In this document: positions 34,285 through 47,424 of the stretch, in pieces
Layout: every line of letters starts with the position of its first letter
How positions within the stretch are numbered: position 1 is the stretch's first letter
Source: Diorhabda sublineata
Taxonomy: Eukaryota > Arthropoda > Insecta > Coleoptera > Chrysomelidae
Direction: 5' to 3'
DNA length: 64,000 nucleotides
Assembly: GCF_026230105.1 (NCBI RefSeq)
Contig: NC_079475.1
Coordinates: forward strand, 15,206,125 to 15,270,124
Notes under the pieces: model-generated
What the model saw: only the letters and a program-made list of their open reading frames with translations
What the model was told of the DNA's origin: nothing
Databases searched by the model: none
Position numbers and translations under genes: made by a program

Positions 34285-35452
34285 CAAAGGTTGCTACTTA
34301 CGATTTGAGGTAGACATATAAAAACGAATATTCATAATTGGATATGAGTTTCTTTGATTATAAAAATATTATTTATTAAGATAAATGCGTTTCAACCAAC
34401 TGTCGAAGCATTTTTCCCATTCCGATTGTGGTAGCTTGAGGACATGCTATTTAGACGCATCAATCGCTTCTTCGGTTGTCGAAAAACATTGACGTCCCAA
34501 TTTATGTTTGATCTGCGGGAATAAGAATAAATATACGATAGATGACTCATAAATTCGATGTTTTCACGCAGTATCGTGTTGGTGAATGATTCGTCTTCTG
34601 CGATTAGTTTCCCTGATTTTTTCGAACACTTCTGGTAAACAAATGCTGGTGTAACATTCAGAATTGACTGTTCTACTTACCTCTAATGCAACGGTGGCGA
34701 CATGTCTAGTTATTCCGAAAAAATTTTTTTCAGCAGCTCTTTGAAACAATAGACACGAGCTTTTTTAAAGCGATTGCCAAATTATTTGGTATCCAACGCG
34801 AAAAAATGTTTTTGATAGCCAAATGTTCATGTAGTATTGAATGTATGCGAGTGGAACTAATGCCAAAGTTTACCTTAATCTCAAGGTATGTTACGTGGCG
34901 ATCTGGCAATATCAGTTTACGCACAGTATCGATGTTTTCTGGCATAACAGCCGATTTTGGACGACCCTATCGAAATTCATCCTGTAGCGAAGTGCCACCA
35001 CCATTGAATTCGGAAAACACGGCTGCTCGAGATGTTGCTTCATCACCAAAACGAGTTGATCGGCACACTGCTATTGGTTCTATCATCGTTGTTGCCACAA
35101 GTCAAAACTTAAGTATGAACTATATGATGGTCATAATTGGTAATTACTACGCTTATTGTCGAAATTTTATTTCATTTCATTGAATTCGGGAAAGCACTAA
35201 ACAAGGTAGCTCGAGATGGTTCTTCATCATCAAAAGTCGAAGCGAGTTGATCGGTTTACTGCTGTTTGCGACTTATTTATTGTTATTAAGAGGAATGTTT
35301 CAAGTACCTGTGAAAAACTCAAATAGCACTCGTAGGACAACATACTCTGAGTACGTTCACAATTAAAAATGTGAAACATTATAATGGCAATGTCAGATTT
35401 GACATACTCACATCAGTATTGCCATATCTCAAAACTTAAGTAGCAACCCTCG
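34285..35452 (-). mobile_element. mariner transposon with both ends and TA duplication
   Basis: Terminal inverted repeats: left CAAAGGTTGCTACTTACGAT from 34285; right, on the minus strand, CGAGGGTTGCTACTTAAGTT from 35452. TA flanks both (34283-34284 and 35453-35454), the mariner target. Length 1168 bp, a little below the usual 1.3 kb. Minus-strand coding: GGGTSLQDEFR, stop, GRPKSAVMPENIDTVRKLI, HVTYLEIKVNFGIS, HEHLAIKNIFSRWIPNNL (34730-34945), a deletion that removes the first catalytic block, then FFGITRHVATVALE, TNRRRRIIHQHD (34564-34749; the Asp is the second catalytic residue) and finally STTEEAIDAS and KLPQSEWEKCFDSWLKR near 34390-34480. Frameshifts separate these parts. The 5' terminal region (about 35020-35120) is repeated at 35205-35450. 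Confidence 0.92.
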
Positions 35453-35971
35453 TATTTTAATTTATATTCGTATATACTGATTGATAATTTTATCCATTAT
35501 ATATTTAGTAAAACAATGATAACTTTACAAAAATTATCTATATAGTAAAGCTAGAACCTAGAACGAATATTGGTTTTGAGCAAGTTGAAATCGAGCGCGA
35601 TCGTAATCAAAATAGCAGCGGGTCTGAATAATTGGTTAATTTATCTGAATTAATAAAAGTTTTTAATTTGTTATTTCAATTTTTTCAGTTGTTATTACTA
35701 TTCTTCGAAAGTTATTTATAACAAAAATCTTAAAGAATTATTGGTTCTCGCCACAAGTATTTGAAAAAAGAATACGAAAAAATAAACCTTCTCGATATTT
35801 TACGTGAAAACGATGATTTATTTTTATATTGCTGCTTTTGTATCCAGACATTTGATGCAGTACATATTTAAAATAACAGAGCTTTCTAGACCATATTAGT
35901 TCTTAGAAATTTACAATACGAATGTTTATAACTTCATTATTTCATATTCTTAAAAGAGTTTTTCTATCCAG
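35453..35971. other. Intron sequence before exon B
   Basis: AT-rich; ends in the pyrimidine-rich acceptor TTTTTCTATCCAG at 35971. Confidence 0.5.
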
Positions 35972-36071
35972 GTTTCTCTTCACCTTCTCCTGCCGTTTCT
36001 CTTCCGTCATTACACCACTGGAACAACGATGCCGATAGTATATCAGGAAGTAATTCATCCGTTCATAGATA
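35972..36071 (+). CDS. Host gene exon B
   Basis: A 100-base exon between acceptor TATCCAG (35965-35971) and consensus donor GTAAGT (36072). Read with two leading bases it gives FSSPSPAVSLPSLHHWNNDA and then DSISGSNSSVHR, with TA left over. Joined to the first base of exon C this TA becomes TAT (Tyr), which keeps the frame open through exon C, strong support for both exons. The base composition is clearly less AT-rich than the surroundings. It needs one base from the upstream exon, while exon A ends in phase 0, so A and B do not join directly; an intervening exon of length 1 modulo 3 is expected. The peptide is Ser/Pro-rich and unrecognised. Confidence 0.7.
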
Positions 36072-36599
36072 GTAAGTATAAATTGATTTTTCTAAGAAAC
36101 ATGTCGATGTTTGATAGTCATTGTATCGCTCGAAGTCATTGTCATGACATCTTTGTAAATTGTTTCCTTCTATATGATTGGTAGACATTTTTGCAAACTG
36201 ATGTCAAATGTCAAATCAAATGCCAGAAAAGCATATCCAATATTCCATGATTTTTTGGGTAATACAACAGTAGAAGGTGTTTTCAATGACATTCTTCTTT
36301 TCCAAATTGATTATCTTCATCCTTGTATACCAAATAAGGAAATGAAGGGGTATATGATTTTGGATTACGGGGAATAAATGATAAAATTCATGAGATTGAT
36401 TGTAGCAATTAACTGTTGAAATTGATATCTGTGTGCCTCGAAATTATTTTTAAATTGAGGAATTTGTTGCGGATTGTAGTTTGAAGTTTATCGGAATTTG
36501 AGATTATAGAATGTTAGGAAATTAATTTGCGAAATATTATAGTGTTTTCTAAATTATTTGAGATATGATACATTGGAAACCAGTGTTTCGATTTTGTCA
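36072..36599. other. Intron sequence after exon B
   Basis: An unassigned open frame of 67 codons lies at 36174-36377. Otherwise AT-rich. Confidence 0.4.
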
Positions 36600-36840
36600 T
36601 AAAATGGAACTTGTATTTCATCTACCAGGACTTGATGCAAAAAATTTGAAAATGAGTAGATGGCGTGAAAATAATGCTGAGACATAAAAAAATTCTCATG
36701 CGATCCCGTGTTTCTGAGTTATAGGCCTTTAAAATTGAAAAATCAGAACTTATATTTAAGTATATTTTCTAAATTATAAATTCAATCATTAGGAATTTTT
36801 AATCGATGATTACATATGTCCATTTAGTGTGTTTGACAGA
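36600..36840 (-). mobile_element. Terminal fragment of DUF4817-type DDE element
   Basis: The sequence ATAATGCTGAGACATAAAAAAATT, followed by GAGTTATAGGCC and TTAAAATTG, matches 22960-23060 base for base in long stretches and continues to diverge through TATATTTAAGTATATTTTCTAAATT. It is the non-coding end of an element like the one at 22915-23720; the coding part is missing. Confidence 0.78.
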
Positions 36841-37646
36841 ATAAATAATTCTTTACTCCTATCTGAAGGCCAGAGGCGGCTCATGCCCAATAGTTAGAAA
36901 CCGTAATTTTACAAAGACAACTTGTACAAAAATGAATTTTTCAATCAATTTTTAAACAAAAAAATACTACATACTTTAACTACATAGAATTCATTGATTA
37001 GGAGATATGTAGATTTTTAGATCGTTGTACATGCCAAGGAAACCGTTCGCCATAAAGAAACATTCTGAAGAAAATTATCATAAATTGTAATTATTTATGG
37101 AAAATACATTATTTTTATAAAATAATATTTTAGGAAGTGTTCTACCAAAAAAAGTGGCGAAGGTCAACAACTGTACAAACACAAGCTTTATAGCAATATG
37201 CATTAGATGTAGTTTCTACAAGGAAAAGTGCCATTTTTTCGCAAATAATTAAAAACGTACCCAAATGTTGGATGATTGGGAGTTCGATGTTTGAAAAATG
37301 TCCTTAGATCTTCTCTAGAGAGATAAAGAGATATGAATAAAGACGTACAATAGTGCTTTAGCGATTTCTTCAAGGCTTTCGATAACGTCAATTATGAAAG
37401 ATTTTTCGAGGTTCTTAGAAACACTGGCATTGCAAACTGTAAATATAAGAGTACCTAGTTGACATTTAAAATTCTTAAAATTTGTTTGAATTAATGCCTT
37501 ATTATGTTATACGTTATTATGGTAACTTATCGTATTTGAAAAAAAATTTTTAAGGGTACAATATTCAATACGAATTCCACAACTGATTTTTTCATAGCCA
37601 GTCAAGGAATTTCTATGTTTAGGTAATAACAGTTGAATGCTTGATA
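36841..37646. other. No gene recognised
   Basis: AT-rich intron-like sequence. 37200-37390 has a short minus-strand frame with no known match. Confidence 0.4.
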
Positions 37647-38504
37647 GTGTACACTGTGTCCTATTTTATTACACTGTATCTCAACTATTATTATAAATAT
37701 AGACATGCGCTTTTCGCGACCCTGTATCAGTATATGTAAAACTTTTAAAGCCACAAACAAAAATATTCCAACTACTTTTGTTCTTGAAATACAAGGCGAA
37801 AACAAAAGTGGAGATGTGTGATTATTTCTGAGGTCCCGCATAAGATAGAAAACAAATTCAGTTTAACATGCCCCGCAGCGCTGGTCATTGGGACAGAAAA
37901 ACAATAATACATAAGTTAAATAAAGGAGTGTTACAAAATCTTGTCCAATACGTAAATTAATATTTACTCATAAAGCTTGGTGACTTTAAGAAACTCTATG
38001 ATTGAAGTGTGTCCTTGATGTTGGTTATCATATCAAACTGCTGGTATGTGGTAGAATATTTTCTGCAGTCGGTGAGGATGTGCTTAACAGACCCAGGAAC
38101 GTGACAACTTTGGCAGACAGGACGACATCAGTGGGGTATTTAAAATTTTTTAGAGCACTGTTTTCAAGATTGGGCACAACTTGGTTTAAATAGATAACTC
38201 TCTATATATTATAGTAAAATTTTTGAATTTTAGCTTCAACAATCCATATTAATGTTTGTTTATTTGTTTTAGTTTAGTATTTAGTTGAGTGTCTAATACA
38301 GGACCTGAGAAATAATAACATCTCTAAAAATAAACATTTTTGTTTTCGCCTTATATTCCACGAATAAAAGTAGTTGAAATATTTTTGTTTGTGGCTTTAA
38401 AAGTTTCACATAAAAGTGATACAGGTTCGTGAAAACCGTATTTCTATATCTTTAATAATAGCTGAGATACAGTGCAGTCTCAACTAAAATGGGACACAGT
38501 GTAC
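37647..38504. mobile_element. Inverted-repeat element with about 200-bp arms, TA flanks
   Basis: The left arm (37647-37845) and right arm (38300-38504) are inverted copies: GTACACTGTGTCC at the outer ends, CACTGTATCTCA just inside, AACTTTTAAAGCCACAAACA in the middle and GCGAAAACAAAA toward the centre. TA stands on both sides (37645-37646 and 38505-38506), compatible with a TA target. The 450-base interior holds an unassigned frame (38002-38193) of mixed composition including GGTGAGGATGTGCTTAACAG. No transposase was recognised. Confidence 0.8.
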
Positions 38505-39839
38505 TACGTCAAGAAAGTTTTCAAAAAAATCAAATGAGCTTTGTGAATAGTATAGTGAATTAAAATTTATGGTACAATGCACAAATGACTCTATAAATTA
38601 ATAAAAAAGAAGAGTCAACTCAGCAGACACGCGATATCTACCTCACCCATATGGTAAAACTTACCCTGCATAGAGGCTTAAATATAGACACACCTACAAT
38701 TCATGAATGAACTGAGAACACCCAATTGAAACTATTTTTGAAGGACATACATTTACAAAACAATATTGAATCTTGTTAACCAAATAGATCAATATTATAT
38801 TCCACGATAGACCTTCTAATTGAGGTCGACTGTTTATGTGGCAAGTAATGCTCTGTGAACGTTCATCGGCTCAGATTGATGATGGAAATGTCCTTAAGTA
38901 CAAGGGTTATATTGTTTCCTTCCATAGGGATTAGGTATTTGAGTGAATGGATCGAGCGTTATCGTAAATAGGAATTAATATCCTGGATGAATAGGATTTA
39001 TTTTGCATATTCACGAATTCCAAAAGAGAATGAGGTCGGTTTTCTTTACGTTGGTAGAAAAATTGTTGTAAATAAAGAATTCTAATTAAAATTTAAACGG
39101 AAATTTCATCATATAGCAATCAAAATCAGAATTTCAGATCGCAGATGATTTCCTGAAGGAGAAAGTTTTTATATTCGTTGCGTGAAAAGATTACTAATTT
39201 CTCAGTTCAAACTTACAAATATCGATCCAAATAATGCCCATTTACTAAAGAGAAATTTTCCAATAGGATATTTCACTAACCATATTCTTGAATTGGAAAA
39301 TCGGAATTGCGCATATAAATTAGAAATTAAACTGCATATTTTCCGACCTGCAATCTGTGCTATCTTGTAATAATTTGCAATTTAAGGGCAGCGCACGCCT
39401 CTAGGTGAACTGTTTGTTTCCTTCAATTACTAGGAAATTTTTTAACGGTTTAGTAAATTGGTTTCCTCGAGCCAATAAGAAACATCTCGATAAATATGAG
39501 GTATGGAGTGGTTTTAACAAGTTTGTGAATCTGGAAACTAGAAATTTAGAAACCTATGGTAGATTTAAATTTCGAAAACATAATACTTCTCGAATCAATA
39601 TAAAACATTTGAATACTCCCAATCTCATCATCATCATCTCGGGAATAATTGCTCTCAAACGAACTTATCCGGAGCGTCTTCTATAATAGGTGTTTAAGTA
39701 TTCGTATTATTATCATAGAGTTTAAATTGAAGATAGATAGACCGAGGTGAGGGGAGAGACTTTCAAAACGTTTCAATAGAAAATACATCAACATACAAAG
39801 CTATCAGTTATACAGTGCGGGACAGAAACACGTACGTCT
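38505..39839. other. No gene recognised
   Basis: AT-rich; the open frame 39405-39686 has no recognisable domain. Confidence 0.4.
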
Positions 39840-40890
39840 TTACAAACTCTCTTGCGTTTGAACGTAGGCGCAACGTGCATTCTGCATTGAACGTTATAAC
39901 AAAAATGACGATTCGTGCGCTATTGTTAGGCGTTTATATCGACGTGAGTTTGGATTACATGACATAAATCATTGTCCGATGGAAAGTGTGATTTGATCGT
40001 GGGTCAGAAAGTTCGAAGCTACTGGTTCCCCTCTCAATAAGGAGCCTACGGGACGCCTAAGATCAACAAGAGTAGAAGACATAATTCAACAAGATAGAGC
40101 TTCAGTTCAACGTAATTCTGGTCTATCGACTTGCAATAGATCAGCCGAACTTGTAGTATCCAGAACATCTTTGCGTCGCATTTTGTCGAAAGATCTGTAA
40201 TTACAGCAGTATAAAATTCAACTTGTGCAGAAACAAATTATTTAATTTTAAAACGAGCTTTTGTTGGAATAATATTGGAACGCTTTCAGAGTTTCAACAA
40301 TATTCTGTTCTCCGACGAAGCCCATTTTCACTTAAATGGACATATCAATAGACACAATTGCCGTTTCTGGGCTGCAGAGGACCCGCGTGAAAAACATTAA
40401 AAGCCTCTGCATTCGACGAAAGTAACCATTTGGGCGGCCATATCAATGTACAGAATCATCGGACCCTATTTCTTTAAAAATCAACAGGGGCAATGCTTCT
40501 CTGTAAATTTTGAACGATACATAGCCATGTTAAGGAATTTTTTTTCCGCAACCGCATTAATTTGCAGCCTATAATCGTACGACATGGTTTCAACAAGATG
40601 GCAACAAGATGGAGCGACATGTCATACTTCTAATGCCTCTTTGGTGGTCGTAAACCAGATATTTGCTGAGAAACTGATATCTCACCGAGGTGACATTGCA
40701 TGGCCGCCTAGAAGACCGAATCTAATACCAACAGATCGCTTAATCAGTTGAAAACGAGAAGAGATCTGGATTTGAGATCTAGATTCAAGGAATGTTTGCA
40801 GCGCGATGGTGCACACCTGGATGATGTTCTTTTTAAGAAATGAATTTCGCAGGTGTATGTTTCGAATAAAATAAAAAATTTTATGTGGAC
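39840..40890 (+). mobile_element. DDE transposon, DUF4817-type, long but frameshifted
   Basis: Plus strand, over several frames: CAIVRRLYRREFGLHDINHC (39910-39970), SWVRKFEATGSPLN, RSTRVEDIIQQDRAS, VSRTSLRRILSKDL (helix-turn-helix and linker), then ILFSDEAHFHLNGHINRHNC (40305-40365) with the first catalytic Asp, HSTKVTIWAAISM, IIGPYFFKNQQGQ, NFERYIAMLRNFFF, WFQQDGNKME (40583 onward; here the segment ATGGCAACAAG is duplicated), a second-Asp region, HGRLEDRI / WPPRRPNLIPTD and a C terminus ending about 40845 (DGAHLDDVLFKK). It covers most of the protein but carries stops and at least four frame changes. The inverted repeats were not defined. The TA microsatellite follows 130 bases later. Confidence 0.9.
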
Positions 40891-40971
40891 TATATTTAGT
40901 ATTTTCATTATTATTTTTTCAACTTCGCAAAACGTTAGTAATGAATATAAGAAATGAAAAGTAAGTGAACG

Positions 40972-42316
<1,345 letters not shown>

Positions 42317-42850
42317 TCAGAGCTCTTTTTTAGTTTTTTTCTGGCCAATACTGACAAACAACACTTCAGGGCCACGAATTTTCGAAAAAAAAAAAATGTA
42401 GATACCTAGGAAATCGGTAAAAAACATACCAAGTAATACCGCGGTCATGTCTTCGTGGTACACTAGAGCTCTTTTTTTGTTTCCTTCTGGCCAATGGTCG
42501 ATCGCTCTTCTTCCTTTCCAACCAGGACAGCAAGCACAGCCCCACATAACCTCCACAACCCCAGCCCTGCAGAGGAGCAGCTCCTATGTCAGGGCCCAAA
42601 TGTAGATACATTTTTTTTGAGAATTTTCAAGCTTTTAATACTTGTGTCTATACCCTGTATCTAAATTTTAAATCTTTTTGTTGACGAAATACCAATTTTG
42701 AAAGTTTATCCGGTGGTTTTCTCCATTTTCCATAGCTGCTCGCGCTCACGTTAGTTTTTAATGAAATCGCCCAGACTACAATGTTTAGTAAGCAAATCGG
42801 TAAAACACATACCAGTAATACCGCGGTCATGTCTTCATAGTAATTAGCAG
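42317..42850. repeat. Two pairs of short direct repeats
   Basis: AGAGCTCTTTTTT...TTCTGGCCAAT at 42318-42348 recurs at 42464-42494. Independently, AAATCGGTAAAA(A/C)ACATACCA through AGTAATACCGCGGTCATGTCTTC at 42409-42452 recurs at 42791-42834. On the minus strand the second repeat reads YHEDMTAVLL in one copy and YYEDMTAVLL in the other. The region is GC-richer than its surroundings (42520-42600) and could be a duplicated piece of an unknown gene or element. Confidence 0.7.
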
Positions 42851-44744
42851 TTATTAGTATATAAAAACACATAGTATATAAAAGCACATAGTACATAGTT
42901 TTTTTGCCGTCAAATCAAATATTTGTTCGTTTTCCCCTTGAGATGGTATTGAGTATTGAGTATTCAAGGAGCTAACCCGAATTAGCTACGTCGTGTGTAT
43001 CGGATCTATTCTATTTCGACTCATGTTATATTGAAATTCATCGTAGATTTTGAAAACGTATTGGGTTCAAAAGAAGAAACATAATGTTAATTAACACTTC
43101 CGATAAAACTCAAAGATTTAGATAAATAAATCTATTTCTTTGGACTACTTCTGCATAGAAATTTTCAGGGAATTATGACTATTAGTTCCCGTTTTACATG
43201 TCTGAAGTGGTACGATTTAAAAATTTGCCGTTATATATAAAATTATGAAATATTTGTTGACCCATTTTCCGTCGATTTTAATCTGTTCCACCACAATTCC
43301 AACTTGAAATTTATAACATATTTTCATCGTATTTTTCAGGAACTCACTGATCGCTAGAAATTATTAGACGGACAATAAACAAACCTCAATTTCTCACTTT
43401 ATTTGCAGTTTTAAATATATCATCATTTCAACGTTTATTATATTGTTTCCAATTATTTTGTGGTACGCAAGGATTTAGGAATTTCAATCATCAAGAGTTA
43501 CATTTTGGCACAGACACATATTTGTTGTGGTTTAGATGGGTATTTTTAGATTTTAGTGACCCTCAGATTTATGAAAGTGCAACAGGAAATTATAAAACAC
43601 GTGAAGTCTGGTTTTACCTAACGAATTTTTCATTTTATTATACCTTTGCTATTGGAAACAGATGACTGTTGATACGGAGAATAAAATACTGAGTGTTTAT
43701 TTTCTGACGTTATATATCAAATACTTTTAAAACCCCCTTATGGGATCTCCCATGTATGTATTTAACAAAAAATAGAGAACATAGCCTAGCGCGAAAAGTA
43801 GGGCATTCTTGTCCACGATTTTTGTCACTCGAGCCGAAGACTGGGTCCAGGGCAAAGCCCCACTGCCCTCACTAAATAAATGCTTGAATTCTGTTGTTTT
43901 TTTTTTGAATAAATTAAAATTTAAAAGTATTTATTTCTTTCTATAAATTAAACATACATTTTACATTTTACAAATATAAAAAATAATGCTGAACATAATT
44001 ACATTTTTTAATCATTGATTTTTTCTTTGGTATCATACTTATAATTAATTATGATAATTTGTTTAATTTTGCCATAATTGAAGTTACAAATGAAGAATCG
44101 AACGCTTTTGATGTGCTAGGGAGTTAATCATTACTAATAGCTAGTCCTTCCTCTTCCAAGTTTCCTACAATTTCTTCTTCTTCTAATTCACTATTACTAG
44201 AATCGTCTTAAATCATTTTTCTAATTTCAATTCTCTATTTTCACGCTATAATATATACTTAATATCGTGTGAAGAAAAGTGTCATCAAGAGTGAACATTT
44301 GGATAAACAAGTCGTTACTACGATACCAGGAAGAAAATAAAGTCTTTCCGGAAGATAATAGACGAGTTCTGTTACGCATACCAGGGACGAAGAGCGAAAT
44401 TTTCATCCCAGTGAGAGAAACACGATATTATCTAATAGGAATTTGATTTTGAAAATACTCTATCAGCCATTTTCAGTATTTGTTTCTCATATCACCTCAC
44501 AAACAATAAGTAATATTTTCACAGATTGTGTTTTATACAAACCATACCTGGTTGTGTTAATTTACTGCCTATTACTATGTAAAATCGATTCGCATGCGTA
44601 CGAATATTTTTATTCATCACTTTTTACTAATTATGTTTCACTCACTTATTAAAACTTTTTTTTCGATCTCAATACGAGGATATATTGAAAAATTCTTAGC
44701 CTACTATAGAACCAAACAAAATTTCATTGTCAAAATATTTTATT
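42851..44744. other. No gene recognised
   Basis: AT-rich. A GC-rich patch at 43840-43875 (CAGGGCAAAGCCCCACTGCC) looks like part of an unidentified repeat. On the minus strand 44128-44210 reads an acidic run (DDSSNSELEEEE...) ending in a stop, perhaps the tail of a decayed transposase. Confidence 0.35.
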
Positions 44745-45240
44745 ACTCAACATATTCTCCTCTTAATTGTTTCTTCTTGCTTTGCTAAACAGACCTCCAC
44801 AGCTTTTATTACCTCCTCGTTGGAAGAAAATTTACGACCTTTCTTTTCAGTTGACGAAAGAGATAATAGTCGGATGCAGCAAAATCTGGTGAATAAGGGG
44901 GGTGTTTTGGTAATTCAAACCCTAAATCACGAATTTTTTGTATGGAAACATGAGATTTGTATGCAGGGGCGTCCTGAAAAAACAAAACAACTTTGGATAG
45001 CTTTCCGCATCTTTTCTCTTTAATTTTTTCCCGTAGAGTGGTCAGTTATGTCGAATAGTAATTTCCAGTTATTGTTGTACCCTTATCCTGAAAATCAATC
45101 ATGATTACTCCATGACAATCACAAAAAATTGAAGCAAGAACTTTTCCAGCAGATTTTTGAGTGAAAAAAAAGTTACTTCACTTGCGAGTTTTATAAAAAA
45201 ATTTTTCTACATCCGTAGACTTGAAAAAATTTGACAAAAC
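44745..45240 (-). mobile_element. mariner transposon, C-terminal half
   Basis: Minus strand from about 45170: AGKVLASIFCDCHGVIMIDF, KGTTITGNYYS, then KVVLFFQDAPAYKSHVSIQK (Asp of QDAPA = second catalytic residue), LPKHPPYSPDFAASDYYLF (third catalytic Asp in SDYYLF) and KFSSNEEVIKAVEVC, ending near the C terminus at 44780. These blocks are in order with one or two frame changes. The N-terminal half with the helix-turn-helix and first Asp is missing and the Crypton pseudogene starts about 10 bases beyond, so the mariner was truncated at or near this junction. Confidence 0.9.
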
Positions 45241-45244
45241 TTTT

Positions 45245-46325
45245 TTCAATTTTTATTTTGTAATAGTAATGTTGAAAGTACAACTGTGAGCATTATTAAG
45301 TTGAATTGAAGAAGAAGTTACAATACTATTGGTACTTGAATTGGCAACATTTAACGAGTTCAAAGAAATAGCATCGTCTATAGTTGTATTAGTACTTATT
45401 GCATTGTTGGTATGATCGTCAACATCTACAATGTTGCTTGAAGTCGAACTAGTTGTTGCCGTTAAAATTTTCATTGCGAAATCCATTTTGTGTTTTATTA
45501 AGTCGTCTACTTAACCCACAGCAACTGTGTTGGGTTTCCACCCACCATGCTTCTTTAGTTGAATTATATCACCACTGGAATCCACCAATAGTGACGCCGA
45601 AGAGCATCGAGTGTAGTTTTTTGAATTAGGTAAATTCAAATATGTTGCGATAAACGAGAGAATTCTTGAAAAGTTATCGAGACCTACATCTTGGGTTTTG
45701 CATTTTCCATTTCTATACTGGAAAAAAGAAATAATCTGTTTTGACATTTGTGGGTCGTTAAGTTTTATATTTTTTATAAATGTTTAGCAAGTTAAATCTA
45801 TTGTCAGGTATTTCACCAACATGACTTTTTGTATGAAGTACTGTGATAATTGAAACATTTCCGGTATTATTAATATCGTTACATTTTATTTTATATAATT
45901 CCTCTCTCCACAGGGTCCTTACGATTCCGGATATTAGAGAAACTTGAAAGATGTTACAAATAATATCTAAGGTGACATTAGAATTTTTCGCTGTCATACC
46001 TGCTGCATGAGATAATGATCATCTGGAGTTTACAACATAAACTTATTAATTTCTTTCCAGGCAAATGTTTCAGATTTTTTGGGTCTATAGGCAACTGATT
46101 TATTTTTCAAATATGCAATGAGTTTAGAGTATTTACTGATGTCTACGTCGTTTTTAGCATTTCAGTTTTGAATAAGTTGACCAAAGACTTCCACATTTTG
46201 GATTTAGTTTCATTCAAAGTAAGTTAATAACACTCTTTCTGTGAAGCTGTTTATGCCCTTTTTACTATGCCACTCCATAAAAGAATTGTATTCCTTTAAA
46301 TACTGTTTCCTGGATTTCTCAGGGA
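45245..46325 (-). pseudogene. Crypton tyrosine recombinase, near full length, broken
   Basis: Minus strand: KQYLKEYNSFMEWHSKKGIN (46315-46250), SKYSKLIAYLKNKSVAYRPK (46130-46070), LISGIVRTLWREELYKIKCN (45935-45880, in place of the family's ACRRQELVK), a frame change, then MSKQIISFFQYRNGKC, NLPNSKNYTRCSSASLLVDS, LKKHGGWKPNTVAVG, a stop, VDDLIKHKMDFAMKIL and a Ser/Thr-rich tail (to 45253). In Crypton recombinases the catalytic set is Arg, HxxR, His/Trp and Tyr. The early Arg is kept (VRTLWREEL), the HxxR box is deleted (NYTRCSSAS where GHCFRRSSA is expected), HGGW is kept, and the nucleophile Tyr codon of EGY is now TAA (about 45515). The protein cannot have recombinase activity. Confidence 0.88.
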
Positions 46326-46436
46326 GAATCAAGAAATAAAAGTGTTACAATTAATCGAAGAAACGAATTAACATGAGAAAGAAAGAAGAAAGCGTTCACA
46401 TCCCACTATTGTGATCAAACAATTTTATAATTGCAT

Positions 46437-46945
46437 TAAAAAATGACACGTTACGACACTTTTTTTAACGCAAATGTGTGAAAAAATGAACCGCTACGGT
46501 ACTTTTTTTCATGCTTTTTGACCGATTTAAAAATTACATCCTCTATGAATGCAAATGAATGAAAGAAAAACGTGAATATTATAACGGACGTTGAAAAATA
46601 ATTTTTCTTTTTAAAACATTATTTTGGTTAATATATGTCTAATTTTACACACAACATAATATTGCATGTCATTTATTTTATATTTATTGTAGCAATAAAT
46701 TCCAATTACCAATCACTACAGCTTTTTCATAGTTTCTTCCCTATTGCATAGGATTATTTATGGTGTGTTTGAACAGAAAATCTTAATCATATATACAAGT
46801 AGTTTACGGCAGTTTTTTAAAGCGGAAGCGTGGAAAAATGAAATGCTACGGTACTTCTTTTTCGCGCTTTTTGACCGATTCAGAAATTCTTTATAAATGC
46901 AAATAAATGAAAAAAAGTGTATATTATAACGGACGTAGAAAAAAA
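46437..46945. repeat. Direct repeats of about 120 bp, 350 bp apart
   Basis: Copy 1 (46471-46595) and copy 2 (46824-46940) share GAAAAAATGAA...GCTACGGTACTT, TTTTTGACCGATT, ATGCAAAT(G/A)AATGAAA and TATTATAACGGACGT. A shorter third version of the first part (AAAAAATGACACGTTACGACAC) precedes copy 1 at 46437. No coding. Could be solo ends or tandem units of an unknown element. Confidence 0.75.
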
Positions 46946-47424
46946 AAATTTTGTAGGTAGTTGGTGTGAAACTACGGTTAGGTGATAAATAATACACAGA
47001 AAGATAATCCAGTAATTTGTTCGCTCTGGTGTTTCTGCATTCCTTTTCTTAATAATATTTCTTTAAAAACCTTTTTTCGGATATAAATTCTAATTTTAAC
47101 CACCCCATTTGCTTGAAAAATTACCAAGTGTGAAATTAGGGGCACGTTATTGGATTTAATGCGGTCGTAAAAAAACGCTTCATAAGAATTTTCTTGACAG
47201 CTTATTTTATTATACAAGAACCAGCATTCCTCATTTTAATGGAAAAACTAGGTAGGGTAATTTAAATTATATTTTTCCTAATGTTGATTAATTTACACAT
47301 ATTTATAGGTATAAAAGTGTTTTTTGTCATTCATGGAATGTACTAAAAGATTACTGTGTTCACTGGATCTTCCTCTACATGATCTGGTGTATTATTGATT
47401 AAATAACTTTCTTATTCCACCTGT
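46946..47424. other. No gene recognised
   Basis: AT-rich, no assignable feature. Confidence 0.4.

Noticed and set aside
21917..35972. Direct splice from exon A to exon B
   Set aside because: The phases do not match (0 to a frame needing one base); the alternative frame of exon B is open but does not continue into exon C.
44727..45023. Plus-strand frame of 98 codons
   Set aside because: The opposite strand encodes the mariner C-terminal half; this frame is its shadow.
45253..45486. Ser/Thr-rich frame as a separate gene
   Set aside because: It continues the Crypton recombinase after the stop that replaces the catalytic Tyr.
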